Assembly: GCF_001713455.1 (NCBI RefSeq)
Contig: NZ_CP016463.1
Location: 434,001 to 498,000, forward strand
From: Bosea sp. RAC05
GTDB taxonomy: Bacteria > Pseudomonadota > Alphaproteobacteria > Rhizobiales > Beijerinckiaceae
Length of the DNA: 64,000 nt
Direction: 5' to 3'
The position numbers were made by a program, and so were the translations under genes. The notes under the pieces were generated by a model, which saw only the letters and a list, made by a program, of their open reading frames with translations, made no database searches and was not told where the DNA came from. This document shows, piece by piece, positions 6,866-14,489 of the stretch. Each line of letters opens with the position of its first letter. Position 1 is the stretch's first letter.

Positions 6866-9802
6866 ATGTCCGATCGCAGCAAGACCGACAATTCGAGCCT
6901 GGGCCGGGAAGCCGCTGATGGCGCCAAGGATGTCCTTCAGGACACGATCATCGGCTCGAAGGACTGGAAGACGTCCAAGTTCGGCTACCTCAGCGGCTTC
7001 ACCGCGCTCAAGCGGTCCACGTCGTCTTTCAGCGGCCCGGTCGGGGATGCGAAGTCGCGCTGGGGAAGCCTGTTCCGCTACACGTTCCGCCAAGATGAAG
7101 CCGGCGTGGCCATTTCGGCGGACATCGAGGACAGCCGCGAGCGCTTTCGGGCCGCGATGCAGGCAAACGGCCGATCACTCGCCGACGTCAACCGCTCGGT
7201 CGACAACACCTACCGCCAGTTCTGGCTCTTCACGGTTCTGCTCGCGCTCGGCGCAGCCTGGGGCATCGGCGGGCTGATCGGTGGAGGGCTGAGCTCCGGC
7301 ATCATGATCATCTTCGAGATCATGTTCCGCCTGGCGCTGATTCCGGCGCTTGCAGCTCTGGCTCTGCGCGCCGGCTACACGAACTGGATGTTTCGTCGCC
7401 GGCGCCTCGATGCGATCACCGATTACCTGAAGTCCGGCGACATTTGGCCCAAGAAAGCCCCGCGCGCACCCGTGCCGGTGCCGACGACAAAGCCTGGCTC
7501 AAAGGCAGCGCTCTTCGCCATCGCGCTCGCCGGCGCCATGCTCGCGGTCCTGATGCCTGATCTCGCCTACGCGCAGATGAGCCCGAGCCAGATCTTCGAG
7601 ACCCAGAAGACGCCTGACCTGTTCATGCGCCTCATGTCCTACGTGATCCCGGACGCGGGGCCCGTCAGCACCCCCGACATTGGCGTCCAGGCCTTTCACA
7701 CGGCCATCAAGAACGGCTTCATGGCCTTCTCGGGCACGCTGCTCTTCATCGGTTCCGCCATGACCGGCTGGCACATCCTGAAGGGCCTCGTCGCCAGCGC
7801 CAAGGAAGGCAAGGCTCTCGGCAGCAACTACCACGAGGTCTGGGCCCCGATGCGCGTCGTGCTGGGCTTTGGCATGCTCGTGCCGGCCGTGAAGGGTCTC
7901 TGCGCCGCGCAGATCCTCGTGCTCTACCTGATCGCCTGGGGCGGCAACATCGCCAACTTCGTCTGGGCCCCGTACATCGACACTGTCACTGTTGGAACAC
8001 TGCCTGGGGCGCAGGCAGCTGCCCAGGACACTGTGAAGATGGGCAACCAGGCCAATGCCACGGCCGCGGTGAAGGCTGTCTTCGAAAAGACGCTGTGCGC
8101 CGAGGTGGTCAATATCGGCAACCAGCGTCTCGGGATCCAGAACGCCCAGATCTCGCTGCCTCCTGCCTGGAAGGACCCCAGCTACTGGCAGATCCAGAAG
8201 TCCCAGGACATGGATTTCGGTCCGGTCTGCGGCAAGATCTCGCTGAACCTGACCACGGATCGGGATACGCCCGAGCGCCAGAACGAGCAGAGGATGCTCG
8301 ATGCCAAGAAGGAGGCGATCACCCAGATCGTCAACAACGAGGGCCTGCGCAATTTCGCCAACCAGGCCGCCCAGACCTATTTCACCACTCAGGGCAGCGG
8401 CCAGGGGGCGGCGCGCATGTTCTCGGATCAGGGGACTGCGAACGAAAAAATGGAGCTCTTCAAACAAGCGCGTGAAGGCTACATCACGGCGGTCACGAAT
8501 TCGGTCATGCAGGCGCTGAACTCCTCCGATCCGAACAACTCGAACGAGATCCGCCAGCTCCGCGAGCAGGCGAAGAAGGATGGCTGGGCAGCCTCGGGCG
8601 TCTACTTCCTGACGCTCGCTCGCGTCCAGGCACGCGTCTATGCCGCGGCCTCGGAAGGCCTCCAGATCGGACAGGTTTCGCCGACGCGCACCAACGGCCA
8701 AAGCGCCTTCATTGCGGACGCGCTGTCTGGCACCAAGGAGAACCCCGGCGCGATGATCCAGTTCGATGCCTGGTGGGACGGCAACATGCGCGAGATCACC
8801 ACCTCGAACTCATCGATGTCGCAGGCGTCACAGGCGGTCAGCGAGACCAGCTCGAACCCTGTCTCCTATGTGCTGAACCAAGTCTTCGGCGGCCTTGCGA
8901 ATGCCTACAACAAGCGCTCCGACAGCACGCAGCTCGTCATCAACCCGATGGGTGACATGATCTCGTACGGCAACGGCCTGCTGGTCTCGTCACAGGTGGC
9001 GCTGGTCAGTGGAGCGGCCATGGCCGGCGCGATCGAGGGCGGCGAAAAGCAAGCTATCGGCAAGGTCGCGAATTTCTTCTCGGGTGCCATCTCGATGGTC
9101 AAGGGTGCCTTCGGGTTCCTAACACCGTTCCTGACGATGGTGATCCTGGCGATCCTGGCGGCCGGCGCCCTTCACGCCTTCGTCATCCCGATGATCCCCT
9201 ACATCATGACGGTGTTCTTCGTGGCCGGCATGCTGACGCTGGTCGTCGAGGGCCTCGCAGCTGCGCCTCTGTGGGCCTTCTTCCACATCCGCATGGACGG
9301 TCAGGAGTTCGTCGATAACGTCCAGAAGCCCGGCTACATGGTCGCGTTCAACCTGATCCTGCGGCCGGTGCTCATGATCTTCGGCGTCGTGCTGAGCTAC
9401 ATCGTCTTCGGTGCGATGCTCTGGTTCGTGAATTACACCTTCATCCCGGCCTCGAACGCGCTCTCGCAGTCGTCCTCGATCGGCATCATCGGCATGCTGA
9501 TCATGATCGTCCTCATGTCCTATCTCGATTTCCAGATCGCGATCCGCTCCTTCCAGCTGATCACGGACATTCCGGAGCGCGTGTCTCGCTGGTTCGGCCA
9601 GGGCGGCGATCGTCTCGGAGACGACCATGATGCCAAGCAGACAACCGGCATCTTCGTCGGTGGCATCGAGCGGCGCGCGTCGTCGCTCGCTCAGGGCACG
9701 GGAAATGCGAGCGCTATGCGTGCGCGTGGAAAGCAGCCTATCAGCGGAGACGGGCAGCAGCCCCCTGCAGCGCTGCCGCCTGATCCGGGTAAGAAAGCTT
9801 GA
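6866..9802 (+). CDS. DotA/TraY-like type IVB secretion membrane protein
   Basis: 978 residues. The core matches DotA/TraY, the large inner-membrane protein of Dot/Icm and IncI-type conjugation: after a hydrophobic, signal-like segment ending LAYAQ (about residue 235) come AMTGWHILKGLVASAKEG and YHEVWAPMRVVLGFGMLVP, then a long soluble region (about 380-690) and several C-terminal transmembrane helices (about 700-900). The first ~200 residues form an extra membrane domain (helices about 118-175) ahead of the usual start, possibly a fused TraX-like partner. No other dot/icm gene lies nearby. The C-terminal tail is polar. Role: conjugative DNA or protein transfer, inferred from family. Confidence 0.87.
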   Translation: MSDRSKTDNSSLGREAADGAKDVLQDTIIGSKDWKTSKFGYLSGFTALKRSTSSFSGPVGDAKSRWGSLFRYTFRQDEAGVAISADIEDSRERFRAAMQANGRSLADVNRSVDNTYRQFWLFTVLLALGAAWGIGGLIGGGLSSGIMIIFEIMFRLALIPALAALALRAGYTNWMFRRRRLDAITDYLKSGDIWPKKAPRAPVPVPTTKPGSKAALFAIALAGAMLAVLMPDLAYAQMSPSQIFETQKTPDLFMRLMSYVIPDAGPVSTPDIGVQAFHTAIKNGFMAFSGTLLFIGSAMTGWHILKGLVASAKEGKALGSNYHEVWAPMRVVLGFGMLVPAVKGLCAAQILVLYLIAWGGNIANFVWAPYIDTVTVGTLPGAQAAAQDTVKMGNQANATAAVKAVFEKTLCAEVVNIGNQRLGIQNAQISLPPAWKDPSYWQIQKSQDMDFGPVCGKISLNLTTDRDTPERQNEQRMLDAKKEAITQIVNNEGLRNFANQAAQTYFTTQGSGQGAARMFSDQGTANEKMELFKQAREGYITAVTNSVMQALNSSDPNNSNEIRQLREQAKKDGWAASGVYFLTLARVQARVYAAASEGLQIGQVSPTRTNGQSAFIADALSGTKENPGAMIQFDAWWDGNMREITTSNSSMSQASQAVSETSSNPVSYVLNQVFGGLANAYNKRSDSTQLVINPMGDMISYGNGLLVSSQVALVSGAAMAGAIEGGEKQAIGKVANFFSGAISMVKGAFGFLTPFLTMVILAILAAGALHAFVIPMIPYIMTVFFVAGMLTLVVEGLAAAPLWAFFHIRMDGQEFVDNVQKPGYMVAFNLILRPVLMIFGVVLSYIVFGAMLWFVNYTFIPASNALSQSSSIGIIGMLIMIVLMSYLDFQIAIRSFQLITDIPERVSRWFGQGGDRLGDDHDAKQTTGIFVGGIERRASSLAQGTGNASAMRARGKQPISGDGQQPPAALPPDPGKKA

Positions 9803-9829
9803 TGGAGGCCGTTTAGCCTCCATCAAGCT
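9796..9829. terminator. Bidirectional hairpin between convergent genes
   Basis: A perfect 14-bp stem (AGCTTGATGGAGGC and its complement) with loop CGTTTA. The stop codon of the DotA/TraY-like gene lies inside it, and the opposite gene ends at its edge. There is no T-tract. Confidence 0.6.
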
Positions 9830-10179
9830 CAACGGTACTGAGAACGGAGACGCTCTGGGTTCATCAGACCCTTTGCTTTGGCAGCAAGATCGAATGCCTT
9901 CGCGTAGACAAGCGACAGCCTCGTCTCCTTCGAACCGTCAGTAAAGACGCGGCCGGTCGCTGCAAGGAGCGGCTCAGAGGGGCTTACTCGCGCCATAGCC
10001 GCCTTCATTGCGTCGAGCGATGCGTTGAGGCCAGCTGCATGCGCGATCTCAACGGCCAGCGTCGCCTTCAGTCGCGCGATCTCAGCGTCCTTGGCATCCG
10101 ACATGGCGCGGGCACGAGCAGCCACGTCGTCGATCGCCGCCCGCGCGCCGATCATGGTGCCCATGTTCTCGAAGTCCAT
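9829..10179 (-). CDS. Coiled-coil protein, paralogue of the upstream gene, 116 aa
   Basis: Begins MDFENMGTMIGARAAI and ends with KAKGLMNPERLRSQYR; the neighbour at 10400-10894 begins MDFEMMGTMIGARAAI and ends with RAHGLMNPEAYRGRA, so the two share conserved ends. The middle here is a single helical segment (AMSDAKDAEIARLKATLAVEI). The start is set by homology with the paralogue. A copy of the 19-bp TGGAATAGG motif lies 85 bp upstream. Function unknown; no transmembrane segment. Confidence 0.7.
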   Translation of the reverse strand: MDFENMGTMIGARAAIDDVAARARAMSDAKDAEIARLKATLAVEIAHAAGLNASLDAMKAAMARVSPSEPLLAATGRVFTDGSKETRLSLVYAKAFDLAAKAKGLMNPERLRSQYR

Positions 10180-10263
10180 CACGGCTACGTCACTCCAACG
10201 CTTGGGCCTGCGCCCGAATTCGACTTTCTTATACGACAAGGCATGATGGCTGTCAAGGATTAT

Positions 10264-10282
10264 TGGAATAGGTTTCTGGAAT
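10264..10282. repeat. Third copy of the 19-bp TGGAATAGG motif
   Basis: Identical over 21 bp to the first copy at 2322-2342, and like it upstream of a minus-strand gene in the same orientation. This suggests one regulator or promoter type serving both loci. Confidence 0.6.
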
Positions 10283-10399
10283 AAATGGATCGCCGATTGG
10301 ATGGCTCTTCGTCGTAAGCGTCCTACGCCTCGACGGAAATTTGGCTGCGCACAATCGCTGGCACGGGCAATCGAATAGGCATTGCTGAACCCTCGGTGT

Positions 10400-10894
10400 C
10401 TATGCACGCCCTCGATATGCTTCAGGGTTCATCAGACCGTGGGCTCTCGCATGTTCATCGAAGGCTTTCCCGCATGCCTCAGCAACCTTAGCAACGATAG
10501 TGGTGTAGTCGAGAGGTCGATCTTTTGGTTCCATAACCCCTGTCGTTGGACTCTTTTCAACCAGTTCGTCTTGCAATCTGAAAATCGATGCCTTCAGCCC
10601 CGCACTGCTGGCCTGCGCAAGGATGAGCGCAGTGCGCAAATGCGAGATCTCGGCATCCTTCGAAGCGACCTCGGCCGATTTGCGGGCGATCACGCCATCC
10701 CTATTGGAAATCGCAGCCTTCTGCCGAGCGATCAAATCATCCTTGGCGGAAATCTCGGATTTCTGCCGGGCGATCACGCCATCCTTGCGTGAAATCTCAT
10801 CGCCCATTTGGTCGATAATTGTCTGTGCGCTTGAAGCAACCTCGCGGATCGCAGCCCGAGCACCAATCATGGTGCCCATCATTTCGAAATCCAT
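10400..10894 (-). CDS. Coiled-coil protein with 14-residue repeats, 164 aa
   Basis: Paralogue of the next gene, with conserved ends and an expanded middle. That middle is an in-register 14-residue repeat: EISRKDGVIARQKS, EISAKDDLIARQKA, AISNRDGVIARKSA, EVASKDAEISHLRT, i.e. two heptads per unit and a continuous coiled coil. The 42-base DNA units are also similar, so the expansion is probably recent. No membrane segment or enzyme motif. Perhaps a structural or tethering protein; function unknown. Confidence 0.75.
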   Translation of the reverse strand: MDFEMMGTMIGARAAIREVASSAQTIIDQMGDEISRKDGVIARQKSEISAKDDLIARQKAAISNRDGVIARKSAEVASKDAEISHLRTALILAQASSAGLKASIFRLQDELVEKSPTTGVMEPKDRPLDYTTIVAKVAEACGKAFDEHARAHGLMNPEAYRGRA

Positions 10895-11071
10895 CAATGC
10901 AGTGGCCCCGAGGCGACGTGTCAGATAGCACTATCCTTGCGCGGAGGCGTTGACGTTCATGCTGTCAGCTACGTCGCATTTTACGTGAGCGCATGAGGCG
11001 GTTGGACCTCCACACGTTCCTTGCTAGAATGGCCCTCTGAGGCCCCTAGTTCTGGACGGCCATTAGCTTTC

Positions 11072-11272
11072 ATGGCAGCCGCACGTTCATATAGCGTCGC
11101 AGAGCGACGTGAAGCGAAGAGCGCCTCGCGAGAGCGAGATGCCGAGCGGCTGCGTAGTGGGGAAATCAGCGCCTCTGAACTGAATGAGCGCAATGGCTTC
11201 TTCTCGGCGTTCGATCGCTCCAAGGCCCGTATTGTCGTCCGGCGATGCCGCGTCAAGCTCGATGGCAAGTGA
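11072..11272 (+). CDS. Small basic protein, 66 aa
   Basis: MAAARSYSVAERREAKSASR followed by SGEISASELNERNGFFSALD-like helices; the segment ERLRSGEISASELNERN looks like genuine protein and has good codon usage. The ribosome site is weak, and frames on the other strand are also open here, so coding status is uncertain. Confidence 0.45.
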   Translation: MAAARSYSVAERREAKSASRERDAERLRSGEISASELNERNGFFSAFDRSKARIVVRRCRVKLDGK

Positions 11273-11338
11273 CGCCGACGAGACTGCTTCAATGCGAACC
11301 ATCTGCCCTCACTATGGTCTGCGGAGTGGTGCCACCCA

Positions 11339-13189
11339 TCACCGCTTCGCCGGCAGCAGCTCCCGACATCGGGCTAGCGTGACCTCGTCGACGACATAGG
11401 ACTCGGGAGACATTCCCAGGCGTGGCTGCGTGGTCGTCATCCAGAGGCGCGCGCGACTGCGATCAAGGACCCGCTCGACCTCTGATCGCAGGGTCTCGAT
11501 GGCCTGATCCCTGATCCCCAGACGCTTCTGCTCCGCCTCGTACTCTCGGATGCGGCGATCGAGTGCATAGAAAGCCTTCTCGTCGCCGGCGGGGCTGGAG
11601 CGTGCGCTTTCGACCGGTGTCATGCCCTGGAGCTTCTCCTGGGCCGTTGCGAGCCATTCCTCGGCGTATCCACCCAAAGCCTCCCAGGCACGGACCTTGA
11701 GGCTGCGCTCGCGCTTGGCGGCCGCGGCTTCCGCCTCCTCTTGCCGCAGGCGAAGCCGCTCGGCGTCTTTCGCAGCATCGCGCTCGACGATCCTGGTGAG
11801 CTCGGCCTTCAAGGGCAGCCCGAGCAGATCCAGGTCCGCCTTGGGCCTGAAGCCGAGCTTTTCGGCGAGCCTGGTGACCAGCTTCCTGAACCCGAACCAC
11901 TGTTCATCGTCGAAATGGACAGCGTGAGCCAGGGAATGCCCCAGCCCCGGGATCTCCGTCTGGGCCCAGGTATCGAAGGCGAATCCTTCACGCTCGGGAC
12001 CCGGAAGCGCGTTGATCAAGGGCATAACCAGGTCTTGGATCTCCTGGCGCCGCCTGATCGGCCGGAGGCGTTTGGCTCGGGCGGCTTCCAGCTGTTGAGC
12101 GAGCAGTGCCGATTGCATCCAGATGCCATCGTGTTCCTGCGTTGCCGATCGCTCCCGCAGCGCGCTGAGATAGAAGCGAATCGCGCCATAGGGGGTAGCG
12201 AAGAGCGGGTTGAGCTCGGCGATATCGGCGGCAATCGAGAACGGCAGCCTTTGGAACGACGGCTCGATCCAGCCGAGCTCGTCCATCTTCCCGAGCAGCC
12301 TGTCAATGGTGATGGGCTGGCCCATGGTGATCGTTGCGAGGACATAGGCTTGCCACTCAGCGACAGTGACTGTGAAGCAGCCGGCGCCGAGAACGGGCAG
12401 GTTGATCAGCTTGCCCATGCCTTCTTGTCTGACGGCGTCTTCGAAGCGCCCGTCACCTCGGTCTGTTGAAGGCCTCTTGTGCACATAGCGCGCCGCCGCC
12501 GCGGCCACACGAGCTGCTCGTTCGGCTGCCCGATCGGCCTTGCGCTGGGCAATAAGAGCGGCCGCAGCCGCGGTGCGGGGATTATGAAGCCAATGGCGGG
12601 GCGCGTCGAACAGGATGGCCTTTGCCAGTTGCGCGGCATTGGCGTCACGGTAGCCAGACAGATCGACCTCGATCGCGCCAACGTCCATCTGCCGGATGCG
12701 CTCGATCTTCGTCTCGTCGCAGGCATGGGTGACCATGAACTCGACGATCAGCCGGCGCCCGCCGGAGTGGACAACGACGTCAGGAATGATCTCGCCCTGG
12801 CGCTGTTCGAGATCCGCGCGCTCGAATGACCAGCGTCTGGCAGTGACGACGGTCTCCTTGTCGTCTTCGTCGCCGATGACCAGACCGGGAATGCCCAGCA
12901 CCAGGCGCCGGTTGAGAAGCTCCTTCGCGTATTTGTGCAGGGCGGTCTCGCCGGCGCTGATGCACGTCGCTCCAGAAGCCATAGCGTGGTGTGCGAAGTG
13001 ATGAGTCTGGACGTCACCCTTCTTGGCGACCAGGGGCCGCCTGCAGCCGGGGCAGATGCAGTTGCAGGCCAGGCCGGATGGGACATCCCTGATCGAGGCG
13101 AGGCTGCCGTCGGAGCGCTCGGCAACGAAGACCCCACCATCTCTGGTGCAGCCGAATATCTCGTCGAGGGTGAATTCCTTGACCGTCAG
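11339..13189 (-). CDS. CoiA-like PD-(D/E)XK nuclease family protein, start unclear
   Basis: The first ATG would give 547 residues, but the same frame extends upstream and encodes a conserved N-terminal zinc motif (CNCICPGCRRPLVAKKGDVQ then THHFAHH), typical of competence-CoiA-like proteins. The nuclease-like core follows: GEIIPDVVV and LIVEFMVTHACDETK, then AIEVDLSGY. The rest is a long helical region. No ATG, GTG or TTG exists between the upstream in-frame stop and that motif; I propose the CTG ahead of TVKEFTLDEIFGCTRDG, with GAGG nearby. Total about 616 residues. A 118-bp repeat of this 5' end lies 1 kb upstream. CoiA proteins act on incoming DNA; the role here is unknown. Confidence 0.7.
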   Translation of the reverse strand: MTVKEFTLDEIFGCTRDGGVFVAERSDGSLASIRDVPSGLACNCICPGCRRPLVAKKGDVQTHHFAHHAMASGATCISAGETALHKYAKELLNRRLVLGIPGLVIGDEDDKETVVTARRWSFERADLEQRQGEIIPDVVVHSGGRRLIVEFMVTHACDETKIERIRQMDVGAIEVDLSGYRDANAAQLAKAILFDAPRHWLHNPRTAAAAALIAQRKADRAAERAARVAAAAARYVHKRPSTDRGDGRFEDAVRQEGMGKLINLPVLGAGCFTVTVAEWQAYVLATITMGQPITIDRLLGKMDELGWIEPSFQRLPFSIAADIAELNPLFATPYGAIRFYLSALRERSATQEHDGIWMQSALLAQQLEAARAKRLRPIRRRQEIQDLVMPLINALPGPEREGFAFDTWAQTEIPGLGHSLAHAVHFDDEQWFGFRKLVTRLAEKLGFRPKADLDLLGLPLKAELTRIVERDAAKDAERLRLRQEEAEAAAAKRERSLKVRAWEALGGYAEEWLATAQEKLQGMTPVESARSSPAGDEKAFYALDRRIREYEAEQKRLGIRDQAIETLRSEVERVLDRSRARLWMTTTQPRLGMSPESYVVDEVTLARCRELLPAKR

Positions 13190-13253
13190 TGACGTCGACC
13201 TCAGCCTGAGTTAGCAGTAGTTTGTACCGTGTTCGGCAGCTTTCGATAAGGTC
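13136..13253. repeat. Direct repeat copy 1 (118 bp)
   Basis: Covers the 5' end and upstream region of the CoiA-like gene. Gap-free match to 14190-14307 with about 14 differences (~88% identity). In this copy the frame upstream of the proposed start carries a TAA that the other copy lacks. Confidence 0.8.
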
Positions 13254-13330
13254 CGCAACTGCGACCTCCCTCAAACCCTCCATCGAGCCTGAATGCCATC
13301 CACTTGATACCTCTAGGGTGTACCGAGACA

Positions 13331-13528
13331 ATGATCGTTTGCGCTGCAGGCACACACTGGATGCTAACGATCTCCTCGTTCAAAAGCGGTCGAACTAAGC
13401 CATATGGCAATGGAACGAGCGATCGGTATATTATAATCCATCGCAGGAGCGTGCCAGAGGTGGAATTGCAGGGAGCAATCACGGCTTCAGCTACGGACGT
13501 AGAATTTATATCAATGGATGCGCGCTAA
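13331..13528 (+). CDS. Hypothetical protein, 65 aa
   Basis: Open frame ending in TAATG, which couples it to the SUKH-like gene downstream. The start could be this ATG or a TTG nine codons upstream. The end reads YIIIHRRSVPEVELQGAITA, plausible as a beta-rich small protein. In SUKH loci the upstream partner is often a toxin C terminus, but I see no toxin motif. Confidence 0.4.
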   Translation: MIVCAAGTHWMLTISSFKSGRTKPYGNGTSDRYIIIHRRSVPEVELQGAITASATDVEFISMDAR

Positions 13529-14139
13529 TGGATGAGCAAGAGGTCGAGGCCAATGGCCCGCTATCTGAGGGAAAATCTGCATTCAATTCAGATAAGGGCC
13601 TCGAATCAAAGCTTGCCAACCTTCTCCACCAATCGAACGGATTTCACTTCTATAGAGGCGCATTACTGTTTTTCCCGTCAGGGACGGCCATGTATGGGAT
13701 TCCGACAATTGAGGAATTTAATGCGGCCGCCTGGAAGGCGTCATATGGCCCTGAAGTTTCCACTGCGCTCTTTTTTGCAGTCGATACGCTAGGCTATCCA
13801 TTCGGCATCGCAAACGAGCGCATCGTTCAGCTTGATCCGGAAACTGGCGAGATGAATGAGATCGCGGATGATTTTCTCGGATTTTTCGAGGCCGTTCATC
13901 GCGATCCGGATACACTGATCGGTGCAGGCCTATTCCAGGCATGGGTCGAAGCGGGGCGCATGATCGGCGCGAACGAACGCCTTGCACCCAACCTGCCATT
14001 CATCACCGCAAAGGCGTCAGCCATCGACGATTTCCATGCAGAGGACATGCTGTCCCGAGCGGCGTTCAATGCCTATCTCTTCGAGCAGACGAGCGCGCTA
14101 CCAAAAGACGCCCGCGTGGCTATCAAGGTCGTGCCGTAA
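13528..14139 (+). CDS. SUKH / SMI1-KNR4-like protein (possible immunity protein)
   Basis: 203 residues. GIPTIEEFNAAAWKASYGPE, then ALFFAVDTLGYPFGIANERI and QLDPETGEMNEIADDFLGFF match the SMI1/KNR4 (SUKH) pattern of an Asp/Gly-rich strand pair followed by DPETGE and an acidic helix. Family members often protect against polymorphic toxins. Base composition is lower in GC than the surroundings, and the gene sits between the 118-bp direct repeats, both signs of acquisition. Coupled by TAATG to a small upstream frame. No toxin gene is evident. Confidence 0.7.
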   Translation: MDEQEVEANGPLSEGKSAFNSDKGLESKLANLLHQSNGFHFYRGALLFFPSGTAMYGIPTIEEFNAAAWKASYGPEVSTALFFAVDTLGYPFGIANERIVQLDPETGEMNEIADDFLGFFEAVHRDPDTLIGAGLFQAWVEAGRMIGANERLAPNLPFITAKASAIDDFHAEDMLSRAAFNAYLFEQTSALPKDARVAIKVVP

Positions 14140-14189
14140 TGCCAGTTTGACGGTCTGCAGTTCAAAGCTATCTCGGCGCAGATGGCCCT

Positions 14190-14307
14190 ACCATCTCTGG
14201 TGCAGCCAAAGATCTCGGCGAGGGTGAATTCCTGGACCGTCAGTGACGTCGACCCCAGCCTGTGCGAGCGGCAATCTGTACCGTGTTCGGCAGCCTTCGA
14301 TAAGATC
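14190..14307. repeat. Direct repeat copy 2 (118 bp)
   Basis: Encodes on the minus strand a fragment equivalent to the CoiA-like N terminus (TVQEFTLAEIFGCTRDG), after which similarity ends. It is a truncated duplicate, not part of an intact gene. Confidence 0.75.
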
Positions 14308-14410
14308 GGTGTGACGGAGTTCGATAAGAATGGTCCGTCGCCATACCCAGCTCGCATGGGCAACGATGCGTCTCACAGGCTGGGTCGGGGTAACCAAATC
14401 GGCAAAGCGA

Positions 14411-14445
14411 GATCCCTTCATAGCGCCTTGTCTTATGAAGGGATC
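14411..14445. promoter_or_regulatory. Palindromic operator 1 upstream of the Fic gene
   Basis: Perfect 12-bp arms GATCCCTTCATA and TATGAAGGGATC around an 11-base spacer. Its centre is 41 bp from that of the second palindrome, so both lie on the same helix face. Likely binding site for the Fic protein's C-terminal winged helix or another dimeric regulator. Confidence 0.7.
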
Positions 14446-14452
14446 GGTCTAT

Positions 14453-14485
14453 ATCCTTTAATAAGCGAGCCAGCTATTAAAGGAT
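14453..14485. promoter_or_regulatory. Palindromic operator 2 overlapping the Fic ribosome site
   Basis: Perfect 11-bp arms ATCCTTTAATA and TATTAAAGGAT around an 11-base spacer. The half-site resembles that of operator 1. The right arm contains the AAAGGA ribosome site, so binding, or folding of the RNA, would block expression. Confidence 0.7.
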
Positions 14486-14489
14486 CACG

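Noticed and set aside
7499..8701. A 400-codon minus-strand frame inside the DotA/TraY-like gene
   Set aside because: Same third-position effect; the plus strand has clear family motifs across the whole stretch.
10600..10800. 42-bp tandem units that look like a repeat array or CRISPR
   Set aside because: The units are degenerate, contiguous without spacers, and in frame with a coiled-coil protein.
13136..14307. The 118-bp direct repeats as a transposon target duplication or insertion sequence
   Set aside because: Too long and about 12% diverged; no transposase and no terminal inverted repeats are present.
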